Positions 22,775-33,500 of a DNA stretch of 64,000 bases are shown in pieces. The position numbers and the translations under genes were made by a program. The notes under the pieces were generated by a model that was given only the letters and a program-made list of their open reading frames with translations, had not been told where the DNA came from and searched no databases. Within the stretch, counting starts at the first letter, position 1; every line of letters starts with the position of its first letter. The DNA lies in assembly GCF_000024765.1 (NCBI RefSeq), contig NC_013422.1, positions 1,693,501-1,757,500 on the forward strand. The letters are read 5' to 3'. Source of the stretch: Halothiobacillus neapolitanus c2. Its GTDB lineage: Bacteria > Pseudomonadota > Gammaproteobacteria > Halothiobacillales > Halothiobacillaceae.

Positions 22775-24472
22775 ATGAATCCTCCCGCCATCACTGGCCT
22801 ATTGGCTGCACTCGTAAAAACCTCCGTCATTGAGCCGCGACAAGCGACCGAGATTCTCGAGAAGTCACGAGCCAGCAAAGAATCCATTATTCAGACGCTG
22901 ATCAACAGCGGGATTTCTTCTGCCAAGATCGCCCAATCGGCATCAAAAAATTTCGGTATCCCGCAGATCGACCTGGATGCATTCGACACCACCGATTTGC
23001 CCACATCCATCGTTCCCGCAAAACTGCTTGAAAATGGCAATGCCCTCCCCCTGCGCAAGCGAGGGCGCCGTCTTACGGTCGCCATGGCCGATCCATCGGA
23101 TCTCGGCATTCTTGAGAATTACCGATTCAGTACCAACCTCACCATTGACGTCGTCGTGGCCGAGGCGCAAAAAATCACCCGATTGCTTGAAGAAGCCAGC
23201 AGCAACTCCATGGCTGATCTTGCCAATCTTGACGATGATCTGGCTAATATCCAGATCGACGAGGGTGATATTGCGGGCGGGGACGGTTCAAGCGAGGATA
23301 ATCTTCAGGACGATATTGTCGTCAAGTTCGTAACCAAGGCATTAACCGATGCGATCCGACGCAAGGCTTCCGACATTCACATCGAACCCTACGAAAAGAT
23401 CTTTCGTATTCGAGTGCGTATCGATGGCATTCTGACTGAAATCCCACCGCCCCCGCGACAACTGGCCGATCGTATTGTTTCCCGCGTTAAGGTTATGAGT
23501 CGCATGGATATTTCCGAACGACGCGTGCCACAGGATGGTCGAATCAAGCTCAAGATTTCCGCAGGACGCTCAATCGATTTCCGGGTCAACTCGCTGCCGA
23601 CCTTGTTCGGCGAAAAAATCGTGCTGCGAATTCTCGATCCCACCAGCGCGCAACTCGGTATTGATTCGCTCGGATACGAAGAAGACCAGAAAAAGCTTTA
23701 CATGAAAGCGCTAGAACGTCCCTATGGCATGATTCTGGTTACCGGTCCTACCGGCTCCGGTAAGACCGTGTCGCTGTATACGGGCTTGAATATCCTCAAC
23801 ACCATGGATCGGAATATATCGACCGCGGAGGATCCTGCTGAAATCGTGGTTCCCGGCATCAATCAGGTCAATGTCAACGCCCGCGTCGGCCTCACCTTCG
23901 CCAGCGCACTACGTGCCTTCCTGCGTCAGGATCCCGATGTCATCATGGTCGGCGAAATCCGGGATCTCGAGACAGCCGAAATCGCCATCAAAGCCGCTCA
24001 GACTGGTCACTTGGTGTTATCGACGCTGCACACGAACGATGCACCCCAAACGCTGACCCGCTTATTGAACATGGGTGTGCCGGGATATAACATCGCCTCA
24101 TCAGTCAATCTGATCATTGCCCAACGACTGGCCAGGCGACTTTGCAACAACTGCAAAAAAGTAGATCATGTGCCGGACGAGGAGCTTGTGCGCGAGGGCT
24201 TCAAGCCCACCGATGTACAGGAGGGCTTCAAAATTTTCAAAGCAGTAGGTTGTGATCAGTGCACTAATGGATACAAAGGCCGCGTCGGTATTTATCAGGT
24301 GATGCCTGTCTCTGAGGAAATGGGACGAATTATCATGCGTGGTGGTAATTCAATGGAACTGGCGGAGCAGTCTGTCAAAGAAGGAATTAACGATTTACGG
24401 CAATCCGGCTTACGCAAAGTAAAAGCCGGTGTCACCAGCCTCGAAGAACTCAATCGGGTGACCAAGGATTAA
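22775..24472 (+). CDS. pilB: Type IV pilus assembly ATPase PilB
   Basis: A 565-residue hexameric motor that powers pilin polymerisation at the inner membrane. An N-terminal MshE/T2SSE domain (residues 1-150) precedes the catalytic core. The core has Walker A GPTGSGKT near residues 323-330, the Asp and His boxes, and Walker B with VIMVGEIRDLETAEIA near 388-403. A zinc-binding tetracysteine follows (CNNCKK and CDQC). Length matches P. aeruginosa PilB (566). It is followed within 12 bases by pilC, then pilD and coaE, the standard pilBCD-coaE set. No pilA pilin gene is in view. Confidence 0.97.
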   Translation: MNPPAITGLLAALVKTSVIEPRQATEILEKSRASKESIIQTLINSGISSAKIAQSASKNFGIPQIDLDAFDTTDLPTSIVPAKLLENGNALPLRKRGRRLTVAMADPSDLGILENYRFSTNLTIDVVVAEAQKITRLLEEASSNSMADLANLDDDLANIQIDEGDIAGGDGSSEDNLQDDIVVKFVTKALTDAIRRKASDIHIEPYEKIFRIRVRIDGILTEIPPPPRQLADRIVSRVKVMSRMDISERRVPQDGRIKLKISAGRSIDFRVNSLPTLFGEKIVLRILDPTSAQLGIDSLGYEEDQKKLYMKALERPYGMILVTGPTGSGKTVSLYTGLNILNTMDRNISTAEDPAEIVVPGINQVNVNARVGLTFASALRAFLRQDPDVIMVGEIRDLETAEIAIKAAQTGHLVLSTLHTNDAPQTLTRLLNMGVPGYNIASSVNLIIAQRLARRLCNNCKKVDHVPDEELVREGFKPTDVQEGFKIFKAVGCDQCTNGYKGRVGIYQVMPVSEEMGRIIMRGGNSMELAEQSVKEGINDLRQSGLRKVKAGVTSLEELNRVTKD

Positions 24473-24483
24473 GGGAGAGCACC

Positions 24484-25722
24484 ATGGCCATTACAGCGAC
24501 GGCAAAAAAGAAACCAAAGGACGATAAAATCATCTTCGTTTACGATGCAAAAAACAAAGATGGCAAGATAGTTAAGGGTGAAATGAGCGCCCATAACGAA
24601 ATGATTGTTCGCGCAGAAGTTCGACGACTGGGCCTGACAGTCATCAAAGTCAGGAAAAAGCCCAAACCTCTGTTCAGCAACACAGCATCAATCAATGCCA
24701 AAGACATCGCCGTTTTGGCACGTCAGCTCGCCACGATGATGCAAGCTGGCCTGCCCATCGTGCAGGCATTGGACATCATGGCGCAAAGTGCCGAAAAAGT
24801 ACCCATGAAGGAGCTGATTTCCACCGTTAAAAATGACGTGGAAAGCGGTTTGACACTGGCAGATGCCATGGACAAACACCGCAAATATTTCGATGAACTG
24901 TTCGTGAACTTGGTCCGCGCGGGTGAAGATTCAGGCTCACTGGAGCTCGTCCTCGACCGCATTGCCGTCTATAAAGAGAAAAGTGAAAGCCTGAAAGGCA
25001 AAATCAAGAAAGCATTGTTTTATCCCATTGCCGTGGTGGTAGTTGCCTTTATCGTTACCTCGATTCTGCTGATCTTCGTTATTCCACAATTCCAAGAGCT
25101 GTTTCAAGGATTCGGGGCCACATTGCCCGCGTTCACCCTGTTTGTTATCGGCATTTCCAATGCATTCAAGACAAATTGGTATTGGATTTTTGGCGGAATC
25201 GGTTTCGCTATTTTTCTATTTGTTTACGTCAAGCGTCGATCGGATCGTTTCAACCATTTCCTCGACCAAATCATCCTGAAAGTTCCAATTTTCGGTCCAT
25301 TAACCGAAAAAGCTGCCATTGCGCGTTTTGCGCGGACACTGGGCACGATGTTCTCCGCCGGTGTACCGCTGGTTGAAGCAATGGAACCGACGGCAGGATC
25401 GACCGGAAACGCCTTGTTCAAAGATGCCGTCATGAACATGCGCGACATCATTGCGGCCGGTTCACCACTCAAAGTGGCGATGCAACAATCCAAGCTGTTC
25501 CCGGTCATGGTCGTACAAATGGTGGCCATTGGCGAAGAAACCGGTGCTTTGGATACCATGCTCGGCAAGGTTGCCGATATGTATGAGGAAGAAGTCGACA
25601 ATATGGTCGACGCCATGTCCAGCTTGCTCGAACCCATGATCATGGCGTTCCTCGGCGTCGTGGTCGGTGGTCTTGTTATTGCTATGTACCTGCCGATCTT
25701 CAAACTGGGTTCTGTGGTTTAA
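24484..25722 (+). CDS. pilC: Type IV pilus inner-membrane platform protein PilC
   Basis: A 412-residue polytopic protein that anchors the PilB motor to the growing pilus. It has a cytosolic N-terminal domain (residues 1-175, with LARQLATMMQAGLPIVQAL), a membrane segment near 180-205, a second repeat of the GspF domain (IARFARTLGTMFSAGVPLVEAM) and a C-terminal membrane pair ending in MYLPIFKLGSVV. This is the canonical GspF/PilC ending. It lies between pilB and pilD in one operon. Confidence 0.97.
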   Translation: MAITATAKKKPKDDKIIFVYDAKNKDGKIVKGEMSAHNEMIVRAEVRRLGLTVIKVRKKPKPLFSNTASINAKDIAVLARQLATMMQAGLPIVQALDIMAQSAEKVPMKELISTVKNDVESGLTLADAMDKHRKYFDELFVNLVRAGEDSGSLELVLDRIAVYKEKSESLKGKIKKALFYPIAVVVVAFIVTSILLIFVIPQFQELFQGFGATLPAFTLFVIGISNAFKTNWYWIFGGIGFAIFLFVYVKRRSDRFNHFLDQIILKVPIFGPLTEKAAIARFARTLGTMFSAGVPLVEAMEPTAGSTGNALFKDAVMNMRDIIAAGSPLKVAMQQSKLFPVMVVQMVAIGEETGALDTMLGKVADMYEEEVDNMVDAMSSLLEPMIMAFLGVVVGGLVIAMYLPIFKLGSVV

Positions 25723-25755
25723 ATCACTCAACACCACTTCTGGAAAGGCACGATA

Positions 25756-26640
25756 ATGATCAGCACATGGGTCGGTCTATTTAATGAGTCACCGATCCTG
25801 TGGCTGTCTGTTGCTTTAATACTGGGCTTGCTGGTCGGCAGCTTCCTCAATGTCGTTATTCATCGCCTCCCCATCATGCTGGAGCAAGGTTGGCGGCGCG
25901 ACTGCCAGGAATTGCTGGAAATTGCTCCGTCCACGAGCCCACTAGTCTATAACCTGATCACGCCGCGCTCGACTTGTCCTCACTGCCAAGCGCCAATCAA
26001 GGCGTGGCAGAACATCCCGATCATCAGTTGGCTATGGCTGCGCGGCAAGTGTGAGCATTGCCAACATGCAATCAGCATCCAATACCCCCTGATTGAGCTG
26101 ACGAGCGGCTTGCTTACCCTGTTGGCTGCGTGGCATTTCGGCGTATCTGAGACGGCGATTGCAGTTTGGGTTTTCAGTTGGATTTTGCTTGCCGCTGCCA
26201 TTATCGACCTGAAAACAACCCTGCTACCGGATAACCTAACCCTACCTCTGATGTGGCTGGGCCTACTGCTGGCTCTTACAGGATTTGGCACGACAGTGAC
26301 CCTGGAGAACGCAGTGATCGGCGCAATGGCCGGTTACCTCTCGCTCTGGAGCATTTACTGGTTGTTCAAGTTACTGACCGGGCGCGAAGGCATGGGCTAT
26401 GGTGATTTCAAGCTACTCGCCGCTCTCGGCGCATGGCTCGGTTGGCAACAACTGCCGATGGTCCTTCTGCTATCTGCCGGCGTCGGCGCTGTTGTCGGCA
26501 TCGGCATGATTCTGTTCCTCAAGCACGACAAGCGGATACCCATTCCCTTTGGCCCTTACTTGGCAAGCGCCGGATTACTTTCCTACTATTTTGGCAACAC
26601 GATGTTCAAAGTTGTTTTTGGCATGCCCGGTACTTACTAG
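25756..26640 (+). CDS. pilD: Type IV prepilin peptidase / N-methyltransferase PilD
   Basis: A 294-residue integral membrane aspartyl protease that removes the leader of type IV pilins and pseudopilins and methylates the new N-terminus. The cytosolic zinc loop has CPHCQAP and CEHCQ. The two catalytic aspartates are in AAIIDLKTTLLPD and GYGDFKLLAALG. About eight membrane segments are present. It follows pilC and precedes coaE, as in Pseudomonas. Confidence 0.97.
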   Translation: MISTWVGLFNESPILWLSVALILGLLVGSFLNVVIHRLPIMLEQGWRRDCQELLEIAPSTSPLVYNLITPRSTCPHCQAPIKAWQNIPIISWLWLRGKCEHCQHAISIQYPLIELTSGLLTLLAAWHFGVSETAIAVWVFSWILLAAAIIDLKTTLLPDNLTLPLMWLGLLLALTGFGTTVTLENAVIGAMAGYLSLWSIYWLFKLLTGREGMGYGDFKLLAALGAWLGWQQLPMVLLLSAGVGAVVGIGMILFLKHDKRIPIPFGPYLASAGLLSYYFGNTMFKVVFGMPGTY

Positions 26641-26681
26641 TCGACAGGCTGCTAGGCGGGAATTAATAGGTATTGCGTTTC

Positions 26682-27311
26682 ATGGCCTTGTTTGTAGGAT
26701 TAACCGGCGGCATTGCGAGCGGCAAATCAACCGTGGCCCGGTTGCTGTCTGCCCGAAATATTCCTGTAATTGATACCGACCTCATCAGCCGGGAGTTGGT
26801 TGAACCCGGTCAGCCCTGCCTCAATGAGCTATGCCAGCATTTTGGTCCGGAAATTCTTAACGAAGATGGCCATCTCAATCGCAAGACACTTCGGGAAAAG
26901 ATCTTTACAGATTCGTCGGCTCGCGCTGTTCTAGAAACCATTTTGCATCCGCAAATCCGCCGAATAGCCAAAGAGCGTGCAGAGCAATCGGCCACACAAG
27001 CGCCTTACGTTCTGGTTGTCGTTCCCCTGTTGGCCGATCCCAAGGTCCAGCCCCACTATCAGTGGTTGGACTATGTCGTGGGTGTGCGGGCCACACCAGC
27101 CATTCAGAAAGCTCGTTTGCTCGAACGGCCGGGTATCGACCCGCCATTGGCCGACCAGATGATCTCGGCACAAAGCTCGGATCGTGAACGGGACGCCATC
27201 GTGAACGAATGGATCGTAAACACAGGAGACTTAACTACATTGGCTCGTCAAGTAGACCAATGTCATCACAAGCTACTCATGCTGACAGCAGAACGAACTT
27301 CTTCCGAGTAG
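26682..27311 (+). CDS. coaE: Dephospho-CoA kinase
   Basis: A 209-residue P-loop kinase that phosphorylates the 3'-hydroxyl of dephospho-CoA, the last step of CoA synthesis. The P-loop is GLTGGIASGKST at residues 6-17, and DTDLISRELV follows as the substrate-binding segment. The ATG at 26682 is used; a TTG three codons upstream is the alternative, but it leaves almost no space after the nearest AGG. Location directly after pilD is conserved in gammaproteobacteria. The C-terminal 25 residues are more polar than usual. Confidence 0.95.
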   Translation: MALFVGLTGGIASGKSTVARLLSARNIPVIDTDLISRELVEPGQPCLNELCQHFGPEILNEDGHLNRKTLREKIFTDSSARAVLETILHPQIRRIAKERAEQSATQAPYVLVVVPLLADPKVQPHYQWLDYVVGVRATPAIQKARLLERPGIDPPLADQMISAQSSDRERDAIVNEWIVNTGDLTTLARQVDQCHHKLLMLTAERTSSE

Positions 27312-27313
27312 AC

Positions 27314-27754
27314 TCAAGCCGACCCCGACCGAACCTGCTCGAAACGCAACCAGCGTTGCATCTGCCACCAAGCCGTATCCCCTACTCGGCGACAGGTTAT
27401 CCAGATCGGGAAATATCCTTCGCGGTGTTTAAGCACCAGACCAACAAGCCGAGGCCCCGTCCACAACCAAGTGACATCCCCTTCAAGCAGGCGGCCCGTT
27501 CCATCAAGCCAACGGGCGCTCTGCCCGCTCAACACCAAATGACCAGTATCAAAAAAGGCAGAAGGCTTTCGGTTGGCCAAACGGTACAACAAAAGTCCTG
27601 AAGCCAAAACCAGATCAAGTGACACAAGCAGCGGCAAATGCGCAGCGACACCGCACAGCCCTACTGCTGCGGCAGCCAGTCCATGCATTCCCCACCAGCA
27701 ACACGCGAGCCATGAATCATGCCGCAACTCCGCCGACCAGGTTTGATGAAACAT
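27314..27754 (-). CDS. YgfX/CptA-like membrane protein
   Basis: A 146-residue protein with two close hydrophobic helices (about residues 16-58) and a hydrophilic C-terminal half. The N-terminal WSAELRHDSWLACCWWGMHGLAA, the tandem helices, and the later Trp-rich LSGQSARWLDG and WWQMQRWLRFEQ follow the layout of E. coli YgfX. YgfX was described as the toxin partner of YgfY/SdhE and is an inner-membrane protein. No sdhE is next to it; its upstream neighbour is an unrelated acidic gene 22 bases away. It converges with coaE, stop to stop with only two bases between. Function here is uncertain. Confidence 0.6.
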   Translation of the reverse strand: MFHQTWSAELRHDSWLACCWWGMHGLAAAAVGLCGVAAHLPLLVSLDLVLASGLLLYRLANRKPSAFFDTGHLVLSGQSARWLDGTGRLLEGDVTWLWTGPRLVGLVLKHREGYFPIWITCRRVGDTAWWQMQRWLRFEQVRSGSA

Positions 27755-27776
27755 CCTGTGTCAACCGTATTAGGAT

Positions 27777-28073
27777 TTACCGTGGATAAACCGTGTCTGC
27801 ACTTTGATATTTCTGCAGAAAGGACTCTAAAAATCCTACAACTGCCTGCTCATTCTCAAGGAATGTCATCAGATCCTCGTCATCACGATCTTCGGACTCT
27901 AGGTCGTCCATTCCGTGCTGCAAAATCAGCATCCACATCACATCCTCTTCGTCGGTGATGCCGTAATTGGCCAGCAGCCAATCGTATTCCTGAGCTTCAC
28001 CGTCGAATCCTTCTTCGCCCCAAACCACATCCATTCGTTCAAATATGGCATTGATCAACTCTATTCTAGTCAC
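27777..28073 (-). CDS. Acidic hypothetical protein
   Basis: I do not recognise this 98-residue, strongly acidic protein (many Asp and Glu, including DDLESEDRDDEDLM). A GTG start with GAGG eight bases upstream is preferred; an ATG 20 codons earlier is possible but lacks a good ribosome site. No signal peptide or membrane segment. It is 22 bases upstream of the YgfX-like gene and probably co-transcribed with it. It takes the place usually held by sdhE, but neither size nor sequence matches SdhE. Confidence 0.65.
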   Translation of the reverse strand: MTRIELINAIFERMDVVWGEEGFDGEAQEYDWLLANYGITDEEDVMWMLILQHGMDDLESEDRDDEDLMTFLENEQAVVGFLESFLQKYQSADTVYPR

Positions 28074-28143
28074 TAACAAATCCTCGTCCGAAGGGTGTGG
28101 AGGATCATTATGCAACAGACATGAGCACCACAAGACGAAACCG

Positions 28144-29805
28144 TTATGGTTGACTAACTTCAGATCCCAATTTGGCTAGGCGATAACGGAATTGACGTGC
28201 AGTCATACCCAGTATTCGCGCAGCTTGAGCTTGGTTACCCGAAGACTTGCTCATGGCGTCACGGATATTTTCGCTTTCATGTTCGCAGACTCTCATGTAG
28301 CTGCGTTTACCACGACTCACCCGGTTTGACGATGTCCCTGAAAACTTAACCTCCTGTGGAGAATCGTACTCGCGCGCTGAAGTCGTAGGTTCAAGGAATG
28401 GAGCGATATCCAACTTGGTAACGCCTAACTGATCCGTTTGATACATGCTCCGCTCAGTATCCAAAATGTGTTTGATCTGTTCGACATTGATCAATTGTCC
28501 ACTCGCCTTGAGTACAGCTCGCTCGACGACATTCTGAAGTTGGCGGATATTGCCCGGCCAACCGTAGGACTGGAGTTCCTCATGGATACCCTGGGTAAAG
28601 CTGACACTACGGTCATAAAGCTGGGCATAGTGATTGAGGTAATGCTGAGCCAGACGGGTAATATCCTCTTGTCGCTTCCTGAGCGGAGGTAGATATACGG
28701 GAATGACGTTGATCCGATAATACAGATCCAGTCTGAAGCGCCCTTCCTGCAGAGCAACCGCCAGATTGACATGGGTAGCCGTGATCAGTCTGAAATTGAC
28801 ATGTTGCGGCTGATCACTACCGATCGGTTGAACCTGCTTATCCTGAAGCACCCGTAACAATTTCGCCTGAAGATCCAGCGGCATGTCCCCGATTTCGTCC
28901 AGAAATAGCGTGCCTTCGTGTGCCTGCTCAATTTTTCCCTTCTGCCGACGATAAGCACCGGTGAAACTTCCCTTTTCATGGCCGAAAAGCTCCGATTCCA
29001 GCAAAGCTTCCGGGATTGATGCGCAGTTGATGCAGATAAACGGTTTATCTCGACGCTGACTTTCCCGGTGAGCCATTCGTGCAAACATCTCTTTGCCCGT
29101 TCCGGACTCCCCAAGAAGCATGATCGGTGCTTCGCTGTTCTTGACCTGATCAATTTCTTTAACCGCAGACAACAAGGCATGGCTTGAACCGATAATGTTA
29201 TTCGACTCACACATGCGGATGTAACGACCACCATCATGGTCAAGTTGAGATGGTAGGAAACTTACCTGCTGGACCCGTTGCCGCATATTTACTAACACTG
29301 GCCCAGTCATGCTGGAAATGATTCTCAGCAAATCGACATCCTCCGAATAGGACCGCCTTGGATTAGCGCGGCGCTGAACGGATAACACACCGACTACCAG
29401 TCCATCAACATTGATCGGTACGCAAATAAAACCAATCCGGCTCAAGCTACCCTCAATCGGTTCAGCGATCCGCTGAATGAAGATCGATTCATCCAACACG
29501 TCGGTTACCAGCGATACTTGACCTGTTCGCCAGGCAAAACCGGTGAGTCCCTGATCAAATGGTACGGTATATTTACCCAACGCAATCTGCTCTTCAGGAA
29601 GCCCATAACTGTAGGCGACCTCAAGCACTCGAAGGGAGTAATTCGGCAACATGATCCGGCCGTAGTGAAGACTGGACCAACGAGAGAGCAAACTCAGCAA
29701 ACTCATGAGTTTATAACCAGACGATGCTGTTGATTTACTCATGAGTCTGGAAACCTCAAGCAATAGTGCAGAATTGATTTCCCGCGTACCTGTGATTTCT
29801 TTCAT
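28144..29805 (-). CDS. NifA-like sigma-54-dependent activator (GAF-AAA-Fis)
   Basis: A 553-residue enhancer-binding protein. A GAF domain fills residues about 20-180. The AAA+ domain follows with Walker A GESGTGKE and a sigma-54 contact loop reading GSFTGA in place of the more common GAFTGA. Its Walker B is GTLFLDEIGDMP. A Fis-type helix-turn-helix closes the protein (GNQAQAARILGMTARQFRYRLAKLG, close to NifA C-termini). No receiver domain is present, so it is controlled through GAF rather than by phosphorylation. ATG at 29805 has GAGGA five bases upstream. No nif genes are nearby; two sigma-54 promoters lie between urtA and fmdA 17 kb away, which it may serve. Confidence 0.88.
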   Translation of the reverse strand: MKEITGTREINSALLLEVSRLMSKSTASSGYKLMSLLSLLSRWSSLHYGRIMLPNYSLRVLEVAYSYGLPEEQIALGKYTVPFDQGLTGFAWRTGQVSLVTDVLDESIFIQRIAEPIEGSLSRIGFICVPINVDGLVVGVLSVQRRANPRRSYSEDVDLLRIISSMTGPVLVNMRQRVQQVSFLPSQLDHDGGRYIRMCESNNIIGSSHALLSAVKEIDQVKNSEAPIMLLGESGTGKEMFARMAHRESQRRDKPFICINCASIPEALLESELFGHEKGSFTGAYRRQKGKIEQAHEGTLFLDEIGDMPLDLQAKLLRVLQDKQVQPIGSDQPQHVNFRLITATHVNLAVALQEGRFRLDLYYRINVIPVYLPPLRKRQEDITRLAQHYLNHYAQLYDRSVSFTQGIHEELQSYGWPGNIRQLQNVVERAVLKASGQLINVEQIKHILDTERSMYQTDQLGVTKLDIAPFLEPTTSAREYDSPQEVKFSGTSSNRVSRGKRSYMRVCEHESENIRDAMSKSSGNQAQAARILGMTARQFRYRLAKLGSEVSQP

Positions 29806-30514
29806 AGCATCCTCAACTAATTGCAATACATCCGGAAATTTTTCAGTGGTTATCTAGTTTTCTTGACTGGTGATGAAAATCAGGACGAAACTGACTGCGT
29901 TAATTAAGTGTTAATAAACAAACTCAACAATGAGTAGGTATTTAACTAATTAAACTAAACAGCGAAAATACGCCGCAACTAGAAACCTCTGAAAAATGAT
30001 CCCGTGGCATGACAGCAGTGTCATTTAGCCTCTGGGATAAGACTACATGCCACACCCGTCCACTGATATACGTCATACAACGGATGCGGCATCACATCGT
30101 TTTCTGCACGCCCCTAGTTTTGTTTAATTGGGTTTATTTCAAGCGAAACATTAGATACGCGAACTACGTCAAATTACGTATAGTGGAAGCTATCTATCAT
30201 TCGCATTATAGTAGACCCACCTCAAAGGCACTGTCTGCTTGGACGCTCAACCATCCAGATAGTTATGTCCAATTACATGGCATCGGGAAAAATCCAGATA
30301 ATTTGATTATCGACATAAAGGCGGGCACCTCGAAAAATGTCTAGAGCATGTTCGAGTTCATGGAGCCGCGGGCTTACGCCAACTGAACGTATACGAGCAC
30401 GCGACACCGCAATCGAACAGCGCAGTCTGTTATTCGGGGTGCAAAGGCAGTAGATCAACACTTTTCTGACAATGAAACATTCATGCACGCCTGTCAGCTC
30501 AACGCGAGAACTCC
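29806..30514. other. Long divergent intergenic region
   Basis: About 709 AT-rich bases between the NifA-like gene and the transporter-kinase gene. It holds the upstream regions of both. An inverted repeat ATGACA-GCAG-TGTCAT lies at 30008-30023; its TGTCA arm recalls the AATTGTCA boxes near fmdA. I see no -24/-12 sigma-54 promoter, tRNA or convincing gene; an open frame at 30009-30344 has no ribosome site or recognisable product. Confidence 0.45.
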
Positions 30515-33500
30515 ATGAAAAAGCTGCGCCGGATTCCGAGCCTAGATGCCGTCCCGCCTCGACAGGTCAAGAAAATCCGGCGGGACTATAAATCCTGGGT
30601 TGCCAATGAAACACTCGAAGACTACGCGCTTAGGTACACTGCACGTGAATTTCGCAAGTGGTCGATCTTCCGCGTCGCCAACACCGCGCTCGGTGCCATT
30701 TCCTTTCTGGCACTGGAGGCCATCGGCGCAGCGCTGACCGTGGCATATGGATTTATCAATACATTCTGGGCCTGCCTTGCCGCCTCGATCCTGATTTTTC
30801 TGACCAGTCTGCCGATCGCGCACTATGGCGCGAAATACAACCTCGATATGGATCTGCTCACCCGTGGAGCGGGTTTCGGTTACATCGGCTCCACCATCAC
30901 GTCACTTATCTACGCGTCATTCACTTTCATATTCTTTGCTATTGAAGCCGCCATCATGGCGCAAGCGCTGAACCTGTATCTGGGCCTTCCGATGACACCC
31001 TCGTATCTGTTCAGCGCCCTGATTGTCCTGCCATTGGTCGGTTACGGCATCACATTGATCAGCCGACTGCAGCTGTGGACCCAACCCATTTGGCTAATCC
31101 TGTTGTTCCTGCCCTACATCAGCATCTTATGGAAAGATCCGACCATTTTCGACCGACTCTTATCTTTTGGCGGTAATCTCGGGATACCCGAGTTCAATCT
31201 TCTGGCATTCGGCGCTGCCACCAGCGTGGTTCTGGCCCTGATTGCACAAATCGGGGAACAGGTCGACTACCTCCGCTTCATGCCACAAAAAGATAAATCC
31301 AATAAACACGCTTGGAATTTCGGAGTACTCCTGGCTGGTCCCGGCTGGATTATTTTAGGCATGTTCAAACTTCTGGCCGGTGGTTTGCTGGCCTATCTCG
31401 CGCTCAGCAGCGGGATCAGTCTGGCTCAAGCCGTTCAACCCGCAGTTTTTTATGAGCTCGGATTCAGTTATGTCTTCAACTCACCAGCAGTCGTGTTGTT
31501 CGCGGCAACCCTCTTCGTGGTGATCTCCCAAATCAAGATCAATGTCACCAATGCGTATGCGGGTTCGCTTGCGTGGTCGAATTTCTTCGCCCGCCTGACG
31601 CATAGCCACCCGGGCCGAGTCGTCTGGCTTATATTCAACGTACTGATTGCCGTGATGCTGATGGAATTCGGAGTTTTCGAGGCGCTGGGGAATGTGCTTG
31701 GCATTTACTCGAATGTCGCGATCAGTTGGGTTGGTGCCATCGTTGCCGATCTGATCATCAACAAGCCCCTCGGCCTGAGCCCACCGGGAATCGAGTTCAA
31801 ACGTGCCTACCTTTACGATATCAATCCAGTTGGTATCGGCGCATTGCTGATCGCCTCTACGCTGTCCATCATTGCGTTCAGTGGCTGGTTTGGGCCTTGG
31901 GCCGAAGCTTTTTCTGCCTTCATTGCATTAGGCAGTGCCTTTATCACGGCACCGCTGATTGCCTGGCTGACCAAGGGCCGGTATTACATCGCCCGCACAG
32001 CCGATGAGTTGGGTGATAAGAAGATACTTCGGTGCGTTGTCTGCGAGAATGACTACGAAACGGAAGACATGGCCATGTGCCCGGCCTATCGGGGAACCAT
32101 CTGTTCGCTTTGCTGCACTCTGGACGCGCGTTGCCACGATATGTGTCGACCCAAGGCCGGCTTACTGGAACAGTTCACCGCCATGCTGAGTCGCCTTCTG
32201 CCCAAGACCCTCGCAAGGCATATCAACACACGCATTGGCTATTACCTGCTGCTGATTCTGATTTCAGGACTGGCTTTGGGTACAACACTGCTCTTTTTCT
32301 ACTTGCAGCAACTCAGCAGCATGCCCCCGGACGACCTGGCGATTTTCAGGATGCTGCTGATCAAGCTTTTTGTCGCCCTTTTCGCACTGACCGCTATTGG
32401 TGGCTGGTGGCTGGCGCTCACCCTGGAAAGCCGATACGTCGCTCAGGACGAGTCCAACCGACAGACCCATCTACTGATGAACGAAATCGAGGCGCACCTG
32501 AAAACCGATGTGCAACTGCAGAAGGCCATCAAGGCCGCCGAGAGCGCCAACCAGGCCAAAAGCCGCTATATGGCAGGGATCAGCCACGAACTTCGCACCC
32601 CGCTGAACTGTATTCTGGGTTACGCCCAGATCGTTGAACACGATCCCGCCGTACCGCGACAACGCCGCGAGGAGATGAAGGTTATCCGCCGCAGTGGAGA
32701 GCACCTGATTTCGCTGATCAATGGCCTGCTGGATATGGCAAAAATCGAAGCAGGAAAACTAACCATTGAACCCGAAGAGGTACATTTCCCACAGTTTGTC
32801 GCCCAATTGGCGGACATGTTTCGGCTACAGGCTCAGGAGAAGCGCATCCAGTTCAACTTCGAAGTGGTAGACGAACTTCCACCCGTGGTGCGCGTCGACA
32901 AGAAACGACTGGGGCAAATCCTCATCAATATTCTGGGCAACGCAATCAAGTTCACCGAACGAGGACACGTGACCTTCCGGATTTCTTACCGCAGCGAATT
33001 GGCGCGTTTTGAAATCGAGGACACGGGAATCGGCATTACAGAAAGTGATCGCAAGCGAATTTTCCTCCCCTTCGAACGCGGCAGTAATGCAACTGGCAAT
33101 GCCGCCAGCGCAGGCTTGGGCCTGACAATCGCCAGTATGTTGGCCACGCTGATGGGCGGTGAGTTGACTGTACATGAGCGCGAGGGTGGGGGCAGCCGAT
33201 TTCAGTTGCGTCTATTGTTGACCGCCGTTCGCAACCCGCGTCCCCAACCCATGGACACGCCGTCCAATATATTGGGTTACCGCGGGCCGAAAAGGCGCAT
33301 ACTCATCGTTGATGACCAACAAAGCGATCGGGAATTTCTGCACAGCGTGCTTTCGGCTCTTGGATTTTTTGTAATTCAAGCAGAATCGGGCATTACCGGC
33401 CTGCGTCAGGCCGCGGCACATCCACCGGACTTGATCATCTTGGATATCAACATGACGGATATCGATGGCTGGGAAACTGCACGACTGCTACGCGCCAACG

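Noticed and set aside
27777-28073. SdhE (YgfY) as partner of the YgfX-like gene
   Set aside because: No RGxxE motif or SdhE-like helices; the protein is acidic and unrelated by eye.
28144-29805. Nitrogen fixation regulator in the strict sense (nifA)
   Set aside because: The domain layout is NifA-like, but no nif gene is in the window; its likely targets are the sigma-54 amide genes.
29982-30030. Sigma-54 promoter at GTGGCATGACAGCAGTG before the transporter-kinase
   Set aside because: The GG is not followed by GC after ten bases.
30009-30344. Open frame of 111 codons in the intergenic region before the transporter-kinase gene
   Set aside because: No ribosome site, no recognisable domain, atypical composition, and it lies in a divergent promoter region.
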